A stretch of DNA of 51,917 nucleotides, taken from Endotrypanum monterogeii (taxonomy: Eukaryota > Euglenozoa > Kinetoplastea > Trypanosomatida > Trypanosomatidae). How positions within the stretch are numbered: position 1 is the first letter of the stretch; the number at the start of each line of letters is the position of its first letter. The position numbers were made by a program, and so were the translations under genes. The notes below the pieces were generated by a model. The model did not search any database. It saw nothing but the letters and a program-made list of their open reading frames with translations, and was not told the DNA's origin. Shown here piece by piece: positions 21,239 to 32,409 of the stretch. The stretch lies in assembly GCA_000333855.2 (NCBI GenBank), contig CM007317.1, forward strand, positions 48,160-100,076, given 5' to 3'.

Positions 21239-21285
<47 letters not shown>
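21199..21285. repeat. Compound AT/GT microsatellite upstream of the DHHC gene
   Basis: An AT repeat followed by about 22 GT units. On the sense strand it reads CA then TA and lies about 70 bases before the DHHC start codon. Confidence 0.92.
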
Positions 21286-21289
<4 letters not shown>

Positions 21290-22733
21290 GCAAACGTTGA
21301 GTGAGAGGTGGCCTGTGATAGAGATTGTGGGACCATAACAGATTTGTGCCGGCGTTATGCAGCCTCGGCCTGTTCACAACGCACACACAGTCGATGCTAG
21401 CGACTACGAGAGCAGTGGTAAAAAAAAAAACGAGGAGGAGGAGGAAGAAAAAAGTCGTTTCATCGCTGTTCGCCTCGTCGTGTGTCGAAATATAATCGAT
21501 TTAGAGGCAGTGCAGATGCGCCACGACATCCGTTATATGACACACATGATCATGTCATTCATGGCTCACTCTCGTTGATATGAGCCGTTTTTCCCCTCCC
21601 TTTTCTTCGCCTATCAGGGCGACTTCCCCTCCCACCCGGGATATTGTAACACGAGGAGGAGGAAAAAAGGCTATGATATAATGCCTGTCATCCATAACGT
21701 GCGCGTCCCGATACGCATCACATCCTCTGCACCTCAGAGCAGCAGTGATGGGCAATACGCCAGAATCTGCTCATTGTCAGAGATTGCGGGAGGGGGGAAT
21801 AACATACCAGGAATAAGTCACCCCCCCTCCCTCCCTCTAGGGGCACCGTCTGCTCAACATCATCGACTTAAATCGAGGGCTACCACGATAGACGTCAACC
21901 TTGTTTCCGTCGATCCCCACAGCTCCTCTTTACGTGATTTGAACAGCTGCAAAACGCGAAGGCGGAGCGTTCATTGTGTCTTTCGATGAGGGCTCTCATA
22001 AATGCGTACACTATCAGAGACGCTACCGCCAAATCTGGAAACATCGCAGTGATCACATGCACACACCCTCCGAGATCATGCTGATGGGGAAACTCTCTCC
22101 AATGAATGCGATAATGTTCTCTGCGAGTACAGTGCGAACATACTTCAGAAGACACGTAGCCGCAAAGAGGTGCATTCGAGTACATACCTGCCCCAAGGGA
22201 GGAAGTGGGGAAGTAGGAAGATGCTGACGAAGACTTGGAGTACTGCCACCAGAACGTGTACGCACCAACAACAAATAAAAAAAAAATCGGGCGTTAAGCC
22301 GCTCCTGTGAGCGCTGCCCCGGCGCGTGGGGGTGTCATCAAGCGAATCTAATAGAACTAGCCCAGAAACAAGAAAAAAAGAAATGACTCCGTCGAAAGAC
22401 GTACCAAACATTCGAGTTGAAGCCCCACCGCGTGGTGACAGAAGACCTGGCTACTCGCACCACGTCTGAGATTTGATCACCTTCGACATCATCTCTTTCG
22501 GGTATTTGGAAGCACACTGCGCGTATTCAAAGGCAATGACGCTCTTGAGATCACATGATGTTCACAAAGATACTTGATCAGCCTCGGTGTCGCCCAACAG
22601 ACATGTTTCAGGGTGGACTGGGCAGGAAGGTCGGAAGGATTGCGTGAGGTGTCACGACTGTCCCGTGTTCTTCAGCGCCCCCCCCCGCCTCATCAAGCAG
22701 AGAGGGAATAGGGGTGCACTTTATTACTCTAAC

Positions 22734-22781
<48 letters not shown>
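22734..22781. repeat. ATT trinucleotide microsatellite
   Basis: About sixteen uninterrupted ATT units. Confidence 0.92.
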
Positions 22782-22782
<1 letters not shown>

Positions 22783-24023
22783 CGCTTCGTTGGACGAAGG
22801 GGAAAGAGTCATGTCTCCGTTTGTGTCTTTCATTACAGTCTCCTACAGGGCAAAGGAACAAATAAGAGGTGAGGGGAAGGGGAGGGGGGGTATGAGTCCT
22901 CGTGAGATCCGCATTTGTACTCCAACATTTCAGATATATACTCTGTTTAAAAGCAGGAAGAGGCACGTGCACGATATTTCTCCACGAGAGCATCACCTCA
23001 CCGATATGTGCAAGTGGAGAGCGTGCCGGGATTCCTGAGGGCCGTGCTGAACATATCCCCATCGTCCACATCAACGAATCGAGTGTAACGAGGAATCACC
23101 GTTGCCGGTGTACTGGCTGAAAGCCCCAGAGGACGGCTTTGGTTAGGAGGCAGTTTTTTGTCGTTGAGATGGGGGTAGTCGAATGAGAAAAAGGGGAGGG
23201 GGGGAGGGAGGGGGGGGGGTAGGGACGAAGACTACATTGCTCCTGCTCAGTTTTACTTTTTTTTTTTGGATAACCACAAATTGTTGATGAATATTTTCTC
23301 TCAAAAGTGCGTTTATTCAGCGTCTAGGTGAACAAAACATATAAGCGAAAAGGGGGAAAAAATGGATTTGATGAACAACATGCAAAAGAGGGGGGGGGAA
23401 GGAAACCATAGACTGGGGAAAAACGCTGGCGTGAACTGGGTACCTAAATGCTGTACCGTGCAGACGCCTCGTCACACGAGCATACAGCATCAGCATCCGT
23501 CACAGATGAGGAAACGAAAAACAACTATGCGAGACAATCCTCCCCCCTCCCCCTCCCACCCTCGAGGGGGGGGAAGGGGAAAAGCGCGCACTCTACAAAG
23601 GCATGCGCACAGGCAGACACACAGAGGAAGAAAAAGAGGGAGAGAGACCAACAGACAAAGAAAACAAAAACGCCAATGCCGATCGGTTGCCCCACTAAGC
23701 TGTAGAATCAACACCCGGGAGTGTTTCCGAGAGAATGAGCAACAACAAAAAAAATAATGATAAAAATAAAAATGCCTCAGGCCGCGTTGCGTGCAAGAAA
23801 CACTCGACACGTTATCCATTAGAGAAGACAAAAAGGGAGAGGAAGGGAAACCCGTGAAGTGTGCCTTTTAATAATAAAATATGTATCTTCGATTATGCGC
23901 GCACCGACGCCGGAAATATGGATTCAGGCGGAGTGACAAAAATCCATTTGCAGGTAGCGGAGTGCCGGAGAATATCTTCAGCAAGGTGCGTTAAGACATC
24001 TGAATCGGTGAAAAGCTTTTTTT

Positions 24024-24057
24024 GGGGAGGGGAGGGGAGGGGAGGGGAGGGGGGGGG
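24024..24057 (+). other. G-quadruplex-forming G-run cluster
   Basis: Five GGGG tracts separated by single A bases, followed by a run of nine G. This matches the classic quadruplex rule with one-base loops. It is on the plus strand, which is the template for minus-strand transcription. Confidence 0.75.
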
Positions 24058-26614
24058 AAGCGAACTTCACATCGACGATTAATGTTTTTCTTGTAAAGTA
24101 CAGCGGCGTTCTCGCATCTCTCTCTCTCCCCACTACCCCCACATTAACCCACAGAGAGACGATGTCATCTACGGAGAAGAACAGAAGCGATTCGTGTGTT
24201 GTGGCGGCGCTGGTAACTGCAAAAGATGTTTTGTTGGAGAGAGAGGGGGGCAAACAGCAAGTAGAGAGCCCAAAAGTGGTTCAATGTGCTTCGATCGAAG
24301 GACATCTAACAGTGTGCCTTGGATCCGTGCATCACTGTCGATATCGCTAGGCGCTATCATATCGATGCACACGACAAAGGTGCCTGCAGACTTAAGAAAA
24401 GTATTACAATGGACAATTGTGGTTGGGGAGACAACGCCGAAAAAGAAAAAAAAAGGAAATGGATGCCGAGGCCTTCTAAAAAAAGAGGGGAGGCAAGGAG
24501 AGCGAAGAGGGGGCCGAAACAAGGAGTGCAAATAGCAGTAGCGAAATAGGAGAGGGGCTGTTGCCGGTGCTCTGCTTTTCTTTTTTTCGTTTTTTGTGTT
24601 TTTTGTGGGTGGGGGGAGAACAGCTTTACAGTGAGAAAAGCGCGAGAAGAAAAAAAACGTGCAACTCAAAACATGGGAAAATCAAAAAAGAAGGGGAGGG
24701 GGTGCGCGAGCATTGGGTGGCCCATTAGGTATGTAGTGGTCCTTTTTCTATTATGTGGATATGCCAATCATCCATCACCTCCGCTATATAGCTGCTAGTA
24801 CCTGCGAAGCTGCTATTATCGAAATCCCATTTAAGCTTCCCTCCGCTTCGTCCTTCGAAAGACGCAAACGTAGATTTTTGGGAGAGAAATGAAGGAGGAC
24901 AGAGATAGCCAAAACCCTTCAGCCACCAGCAGACCTTCTCCTGAGCAGCAGCTACCCAACGCAGAACGAGATCGCCATCACAAGCGCAAAAAAAAAAAAA
25001 ACGAGAGATAACTATAGAAAATAAAAAGGGAGAAAGAAGCAATGCCCCTAAAAAGTAAGCGTAAGGTGCAACATGTAATTGAGGGTACCTAGACTATAAT
25101 GAAGGACGATGTAGGGGGGGGGAAGAGAAGGGGGGAAGGGGGGAAGGGGGGGCAGAGGAAGGCGAAAATAGCTGCAGAACAAAACAAAAACGCCACTTCA
25201 GCAGCTGTGGCTTCGTACCATTGTACAAAGAAGAACATGTGAATGTTTAAAAAAAACAATTTAAAGAAAAAGTCACACACACACATGCACACACACAAGA
25301 AAGAAAAAGAAGATGTCCAGTGTGCCGGCGGAGCTGGAACTCATAAAATAGCTCGAGATTTTTTTTAAAATGTGTATCCCGCTGTGTCCGAGACATATCT
25401 TGTATTTTTTGTTTTTGTTTGTTTTTTTTTTGGTCTGCTTTTGTACGTGCGTACAACTTCCTTCACTTAAACTGCAAAATGCAGAGTGAGCTGAAGTATA
25501 ACCGGGGGTACAAAAGGCCTAGCACATATGTTTCCACCCAAAAAAAAATGGTGTGCAATAGCCTTGCACGAGCCTAAGTACGTTTGATAAAGACTCGCAG
25601 AGGAGCCGGAGAGAAATTTTTCATGCAGGGATTCTTTTTTTGATGTTCTCGAAAGTTGCGTCCGACAAATGTCGAAGAAACGCAGTGACATAGACCTCGG
25701 TAAGCTCTTAGAGGTAAACAGCTTCCCCAACCTACCTAAGATCGAAAACAAAGAGAGGGAGGGCGAAGTAGAGGAGGGGAATGTAGACAAATCCACACAA
25801 AAAGAGGGAGTCGCTCCCAATTGCCAAATAAATAAAGAAACGCAAAGAAGAGAGAAGGAGAGATTCATGATAGCAGCGGCCCAATGTATGACTTCTTTTC
25901 GGTACAAAAATAAAAAGGTAAATCAGAAGAAAAACGTAGACGAGGGAAATGGGGGGAGAGCAGGAAATGGTTGAAAATATCTGAGGCACACACAGCTACA
26001 CAAGAACATATACACACACACACACACACCAAAGAAAGGGAAAAACACAGACAAATGGAATGGAAAAGACAAGAAGAATGAGTGCGCAAAAGACACGTGA
26101 AGCAAATACATCATGATCATCAATTTTTTTTTCTTTTGGGGAGACGAAAAAAATAAAAAGTGGAGCAGAGCACCCAGTTCAAAATACCAGCGACACATGA
26201 TACGAGATGCAAGAAAATTTTTAAAATGCATCTGGAAATGCAATCAATTGTATTTACGTCTGTGTATCGATGTGGACGTAGAAGTATTCCGCGCCGAATT
26301 CCTTTTAAGGAGTGTCAGGTTGAGAAAAAAAAAGTCCAATACGTATGAAACGCAGGGATGGGAGAGGCGCGGGGGGGGGAGGGGAGAAGTAGAAGATATG
26401 AAGTTGAAAAAATTTTTAAACAAACGCATTTCATTCGTTGTTGGAAGAAGGGGAATAAAAGGGAGAGAGAAGAAAGGGAGAAAAACCGAGAATGCAAATG
26501 AAATGTGTGTGTGTTGGTGAGCCTTTTTCCCTCTTGAAATCGCTTTTCTTGTAGGTTGTTCAGTTCTTCGTCACGCGCACATTGAGTATGATGGCAACAA
26601 CAGCATCACAGACA

Positions 26615-26615
26615 T

Positions 26616-26647
<32 letters not shown>

Positions 26648-26648
26648 A
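26615..26648. repeat. Compound AT/GT microsatellite
   Basis: An AT repeat followed by four or five GT units. Confidence 0.88.
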
Positions 26649-27786
26649 ATGTAGGAGAAGCGCGCAGACAGAAGAGGAGGAATTTCTCTTGCCAGCATTA
26701 CAATGCAGTATGGCGAATTGACGAATCCCCCCTCAATCCTCCTCTGCTCATCCCCATTAGACCACTGCAACGGGGGGAGATGAGGTGGTAATTCAAAAAG
26801 ACAGGGAAAGAAAGCAGTGAAATAAAAGTTTTCAAATGCACAGGGTTACAATGCGAGGACTGAGAGAAGAGCGCGAGCGGCGAGCGAGTCCCGTCAAATG
26901 CGGAAAAAGGAAAACAGAAAGAAGCGTCCGTTTGTCGGAAAGATGCATGTGTGCTGGATGGAATGAAAAAAAAAAATGAGCGACATCGTATCCCGTGACC
27001 CAGACAATGTCAGCCACTTTTTTCTGTTTGCTTTTTTTCTGACACGAACGATTTCCTGTGGAACGTCATCGCTGTCGTGACGGGAGGAGGGTATTCTTCG
27101 GGAATATATAGATGCGTCGCGCGCCGCGCCCCCTGACGATAATAGCGGGAAAGAATAAATGAATCAAAAAAAAAAAAAACAGGGCATGTTGAAGCCAAAA
27201 AAAAAAGCGTCCGTGAACGAGATGGAGAAATCCAACAGACATCCCCAAACCTCTCAAAGAGACGACTGATGCTGCAACCGTGAACAAAATGCGGAAAGCA
27301 TATGTCGTCCTAAAGACCAAAACAACAGACGAGCAGTGGAAAAAAAAAAAACGAACTCACAGAACAGTACACAAGTATCAAGATACGGAACCTGTTCCCC
27401 CCCCCAAAAAAAAAAAGACATCCCACACCTATCAGTACGCGCACAAGCAGTGAACAAGGTGTGTGTATGCTTTCTTACGTGACAGTATGCTGGTGTGTGC
27501 TTATGTGCGTGCGATCGTGACTGTTTCTTTTTTCCTTTCAGGGGCGAGGTGAACACAGCAGGGATGAGGAGAGAAAAGAGGAACAAGATAATCCATAGTA
27601 ATCACAATATAGGAAACAAAAAAAGCGTTGATGAACAAGAGAGAGGAAGAGCAGAACAAGAACGAGAAAATCTGAGCAGCCGCTCTCTGAAAAATCGAGA
27701 AATTACTAGAATAAAATAACCGCTTCATTCCAATACACATGAACAATAGCAGAAAATATATTTGAAAAAATATATGTATATTTGAG

Positions 27787-27812
<26 letters not shown>
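27787..27812. repeat. AT microsatellite
   Basis: An uninterrupted AT repeat of about 26 bases. Confidence 0.88.
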
Positions 27813-27818
<6 letters not shown>

Positions 27819-28920
27819 GTTAGAGCGGCGAAGCGGAAAATAAAAAAGCGAAGTTGAACGGGAAAAGGGGGCGAGGAAACATTAGGCACTCGAAGATCGA
27901 AAGAAAAAAAATTGTTAATCGTAGCAGTGCGCTACATACCCGAAAGAGCACACCGTGTGTTTTTTTTTTTCTGCACCTCGATGCCCCATATGGATTCACA
28001 TTACCCAACAGGAGGCAGCGAGGTGCCGTACACGCTAGCCTACTTGAAATTAAATATATAAACATACACACATGCATTATCCATTCATTTGGCAGATCCA
28101 TGGAGTAGCTTGGATGTGAAACAGGAGCAAGAACACGAGTGTGCTCCACAAGTGAGAGCACGAAGCTGATAGAGACACCACGGGGAAAGAAAGGGAAAAT
28201 ACGCACACTCAGAAAGATACAAACACACACGCCTAAAAAAAAAAAATATATATATATATAACAAGAGAGAAGATAAAGGGGAAAAAAGGGGGGAATGCGG
28301 AAGAGATCCAAAACATAAACGGGGAAAAAACTGTTTAAAAAAAAAAGGAATCAAAGCGACAAGCTGAGATAATGGAACGCCAACTCCTTCGCAGGCACAA
28401 ATCCCTCCCTATGTTGGAGGCGGGAAGGGGAGGGGAGGGGGGCGCCAGAATAAATTTAAAACGTTTCAATTTGGATATCCGAGAAACAATTTATTTTTTT
28501 TCCACTGGGGTGCAGGCGAGTGTGTGTAAGCGCCAACCAAGATGCAGAGAGGCACGTGGCCGGATGGCGGAGATGGTTCGGGAAAAGCAAAAACAGCACA
28601 AATTGAGCAGTTGCGGAAGCGACGCCCGCGGAACAAAACCGAAGAAGTCGCCGTTCTTTTATCGGCACAACTCTCCGTCAAGTGCGCATACACACACACA
28701 CACACACACACAATTCCTCCGCCTGCTTCGTGTCTTTGGCACGGGGATAAAAACTGGCGTCTATACTCGCGTAACAGTGCCCGAGTGCAACCCCGCCCCC
28801 ACTCCAGAACCTCACTACGATGACCGAAAAAAAAAATTACGTAGGCTATTGAAGATGCATGTTGTACACGGGAGAGCTGATGTTGCTCATCAGCGGTTGG
28901 GCCATCTGAGACACGGGTGA

Positions 28921-30339
28921 CTATTGTTTGTGCTCCAGCGGCCAAGAAGACGACGAAAGGGTTGAGTCATCTCGAGGACACAGGTGGCAGATGAGAGAAC
29001 GCGCGGCGATGCTGATACATGACGGTGCGTAGCAGGAAGGGTCGCCGTAGGCCGAGAATGTACCGAGCCCGGGCAGTATATTTTGGCATGGGATGTCCTT
29101 CGTTGAATACTGCGTTGGCACCCCATAATCCTGCAGTGCAGAGCCGTTGGAAGGGGTGAGAAGCGTGTATTGGGAAACACCTGACTGCCCGTTCCAGAGA
29201 CAGATGGACACCGGCAGCACAGCGCCGGGGCTCACCACAGACATCAAATCCAGTTGAGTGTCCGCGATAATGTCGGTTACCGATACCGACGAGGCTCCCT
29301 GATGGTCAGACACCGTCCATTCTTGGTCTGGGTTACGTACTTTGCACTGAGAAGAATGCTTGCACCGCCAGTGCATCTCGCTGGTTTTCTTGGAATGAAC
29401 AAGGATCATGTTCTGTGCTGAGCGTTCTTTGTGGTGCAGTGCACAGACGACACGATCGAGGGAGCCCACCTTACGTCTGGAGAGCGTAGTGGAGTTGTAG
29501 GGCTCGTATTCAAATTCTGTTGCTGCAGCCGAGACGTCAGACGCCATGAGGACGGATGAAGGGGGTTCGGAAAAACCATTGCCACTCGCCACGCCCCGCT
29601 GTTGTGGGCACGCCCAATAAGAAATAGGCGCAGAGGCTGAGAGCGGTGAAAGAAGTGATGATGCAGGTATCAGACGGGCATTCTTTGATTCCGAAGACTT
29701 CGCTTGTATCAAGGGCGGCGCCACTGGGAGTCCAACACCGCCACTGGGAAGCTGGAAAGGAATCAGATTCGCTTCCACGGGCTGGGCACAGTACACCCCC
29801 TCGCCAGCAGAGTTCGTAACGTGCATCGACATCGAGTTTCGCGGCCGCTCTGCGTGCACAGCAGAAGCGGGTGAACGCACTCCCTCGTTGGAAAGAAACC
29901 CCTGCGCACTTGTCCACGGCGGAGACGACGTCGCCATGAGTGACGCGCCAGGAGAGAGAGTCGACCTACTCCTCATTCCTTGTGAGAAAGTCGAACTTGG
30001 CCCACTTGAGTCCCAAGGTTGACTCATGATGCTGGTGCCGGTGCCGACAGACTCCTCGGTGACCATACAACTATTGAAAAATTCAGGGTTGGCACCACAC
30101 CACGGATCCCTGTTGCTGCTCTGAAGAAAGCCTCGGGCATCTATGTCAGCATCTTGCGTAACCACTTGTATTCCTGCGATGATAGTAGATGGATGATCAC
30201 TCCAGATCGGCATATCAGCCCCCAGTCTCCGGTAGCGGCGGAGTGACTGATTTGTGTCGAGATGCTCCACTATCATGGACTGAGCTTCACCTCCGGGACA
30301 GCTCATCCCTTTGGCATTGATGCATGCGTTGCTGAACAT
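28921..30339 (-). CDS. Unknown protein with a C-H-C-C putative zinc motif
   Basis: A 472-residue protein starting at the ATG at 30339. The frame continues upstream into an AT microsatellite that would read KIYIYIY, so that extension is rejected. The first 280 residues are Ser/Pro-rich, look disordered and have no recognisable fold. At about 293-335 there is a compact motif: VVCALHHKERSAQNM, then HWRCKHSSQCK. The spacing C-x2-H, about 28 residues, C-x5-C suggests a zinc-binding finger. I recall similar C-x2-H-x3-R modules in trypanosomatid RNA-related proteins, but I cannot verify this here. The C-terminal part again looks disordered. An RNA-binding or RNA-regulatory role is only a guess. Confidence 0.75.
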   Translation of the reverse strand: MFSNACINAKGMSCPGGEAQSMIVEHLDTNQSLRRYRRLGADMPIWSDHPSTIIAGIQVVTQDADIDARGFLQSSNRDPWCGANPEFFNSCMVTEESVGTGTSIMSQPWDSSGPSSTFSQGMRSRSTLSPGASLMATSSPPWTSAQGFLSNEGVRSPASAVHAERPRNSMSMHVTNSAGEGVYCAQPVEANLIPFQLPSGGVGLPVAPPLIQAKSSESKNARLIPASSLLSPLSASAPISYWACPQQRGVASGNGFSEPPSSVLMASDVSAAATEFEYEPYNSTTLSRRKVGSLDRVVCALHHKERSAQNMILVHSKKTSEMHWRCKHSSQCKVRNPDQEWTVSDHQGASSVSVTDIIADTQLDLMSVVSPGAVLPVSICLWNGQSGVSQYTLLTPSNGSALQDYGVPTQYSTKDIPCQNILPGLGTFSAYGDPSCYAPSCISIAARSLICHLCPRDDSTLSSSSWPLEHKQ

Positions 30340-32409
30340 CTCTTTCGGCCTCTGTGTTCGCCTATATATATATATATATATCTTCCAGCGCGTTGCGTAG
30401 TGAAGAGGAGTGCGCCTGCGAACGGGCTCGAGTGGTTCGCTTCGCAAGGAAAAATGCTCGTCCCCCTTTCTGTCCTACCCTGTAGCCGCGGGTGCAGCAG
30501 CCACGTCAATGATCACCGACGCCCTATCGATATCAGCGACAAATGGCGAGGGGTCAGCTCAGGGTTACACAGTTTAGCTATAAAGAGAAAAAAGGACAAA
30601 GCGCTTCAACACACGAGCACCTAACCAACTCAAAGAAGAAACACGTTGTCCACCCCCCTCGTCGTCGTCGTCATGGGGAAAAGCACACGGCGTGGTGGTG
30701 AGGTGAGGAGCGCGTTATCACACTGACCCGCACCGCAAAAGAACAAGCCAAGGAGATAGGGAGAAAGGGGAGAGAAAAAGCGAAGGCACAGGAGCAACTA
30801 ACAAAAAAAAAAATTAATTGATTTTTTTTTGTACTGGCCCAATCCAAGTGAGCCAGAAATATGAAGAATGATATTTGATAATATCAATACGCACACACAG
30901 ACACACAGACGCGGGCGCCTTCTCACACCCCACTGGAGCTATATTCTTCTATATAACGAATACCGCACAAGTGAAGAGGAAACCGGGGAAGAGGAGCGAG
31001 GAAGCAAAGATGATGATGAGAAATATTTTTAAAAAATCCAGCAGTGAAGTGCAGACACACACCCATGCATCCACCAGGACCGGCAAAATAAAAATGCCCC
31101 CTTTGATCCTAGCGAAAACAACGAACTCAACTCACTCGTGTGACAACGTGGACACCGTTCTTGGAGAGGTGAACTGATTTTTTTTAAAAATACAAAAACA
31201 CGGAGAGGGAAATCGAAAATATATATATAGAGAGATTCAGAAATAAGTTAAACACACACCGTAATGCACACACACAAACAGTAAACTTTTTTTTAAAAAA
31301 GAGGGGAGTCGAATGAAAGCAAGACAAGGAGGTACAGAAGGTACAAAAACAGCAAAAAAGCCCCTGTTACGACGGGGGGAGGGGGGGATACTCTCGCGCA
31401 GTTGAACAGAGGAAGAAAGCGGTGCGTACTCAACGCACCTTCGAGCGACGCACGTATCTCAACCCCGAAGGGGTTACGCGATACCGATGCCAAGGAATAA
31501 AGCAAGGCAGAGATAGGTATGGAGAGACCAACTGGGAAAAAAAAAAGCGAGTGTGTGATCTGGACAAAGCGAGCACAAGAGGAGAACTAACGGGCGAAAA
31601 GGGGAACCGCGTCTGATATGATGTCCTTTTTTTTTTCCTGCGGTAGCGAATGCCTCCCTCTACTATATCGGATGTGGTTCCAAGGTATCGGTGTGGGTTT
31701 GTATAAATGTATGTGATGGTATTTTATTTCTGCTGCGGCTCAAAAAGTTTGTATTGTTCTCTCTACCGGTCATCGTGTCACGGCACAGCTCCAGGAAAAG
31801 TAGGAGGGAAGATCAGAGGAATCACAAAAACGTCAAGGAGTGTAACGAGATGGGACAACAAGTGAATACCGTCCATGAACGGAGAAAAAAATGCATGGGG
31901 ACGTTTGCGCCGGAGAGGGCAGGAGAAGCATCACAACGTTCCACCCAAAGCGCCAACGTAATCGTATTGCACTCAAGAGGAAAAGAAGTCAGAAGATCTT
32001 CAAAACGACACCATCACCTCAACAACGGAGGTAAGAACACGACTGAAGCACTGAAACGTTTTATGCTGAGTATCCATGACCTGCTCTGCCCCTCTATTGC
32101 ACGTACACATTCACACATCTTCTCCCTTAGACCCACACTCTTACCTACAATCTTAGACGAGCGACGGAGCGCGCATTCACGCACACATGTTCATCTAGAG
32201 AGACAAGGAAGTGAGCAAACACAGAAACACTCGGATCCACATACTCCCGCACAACAGCACAGGCGTTTTTTTTTCCACCCATGATTCCCCTCTGCACACG
32301 GAAAAGACCACGCGCTCACCCACATCCCACATACACGCACACTTACATATTTGTGCACATAGGAAGGCAATCAGAGAAGTCCCTTGGGAGGGGAGGGGGG
32401 GGTGCTTCA
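30340..32409. other. 2-kb intergenic region
   Basis: Contains an AT repeat (30363-30381), A- and T-runs near 30804-30830, and CA-rich patches. The plus strand is purine-rich. A 197-codon plus-strand frame (31691-32284) is compositionally biased and not credible. Confidence 0.55.
30363..30381. repeat. AT microsatellite just upstream of a start codon
   Basis: A TA repeat ending 24 bases before the ATG at 30339. On the sense strand it ends in TATAG, itself a possible acceptor AG. Confidence 0.85.

Larger units (their letters stand above)
21130..28920. other. Nearly 8-kb region with no credible gene
   Basis: The longest gap in the window. The plus strand is strongly purine-rich throughout, so the transcript would be pyrimidine-rich and the transcription direction appears unchanged. 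It contains microsatellites at 21199-21285, 22734-22781, 26615-26648, 27787-27812 and 28246-28260, CA repeats near 26010-26028 and 28688-28711, and dense G-runs at about 23191-23222, 24024-24057 and 25112-25158. Frames of up to about 180 codons are Lys/Arg/Glu-rich on plus or Phe/Leu/Ser-rich on minus, as expected from composition. It would hold the 3' untranslated region of the C-H-C-C gene. A broken small frame near 21980-22172 is noted separately. No RNA gene was recognised. Confidence 0.6.

Noticed and set aside
25467..25907. 146-codon minus-strand frame in the long gene-free region
   Set aside because: Phe/Ser/Leu-rich from pyrimidine tracts, no motif.
31691..32284. 197-codon plus-strand frame
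   Set aside because: Composition is Lys/Arg/Ser/His-biased as expected of purine-rich intergenic DNA, it runs against the unit direction and no domain is seen.
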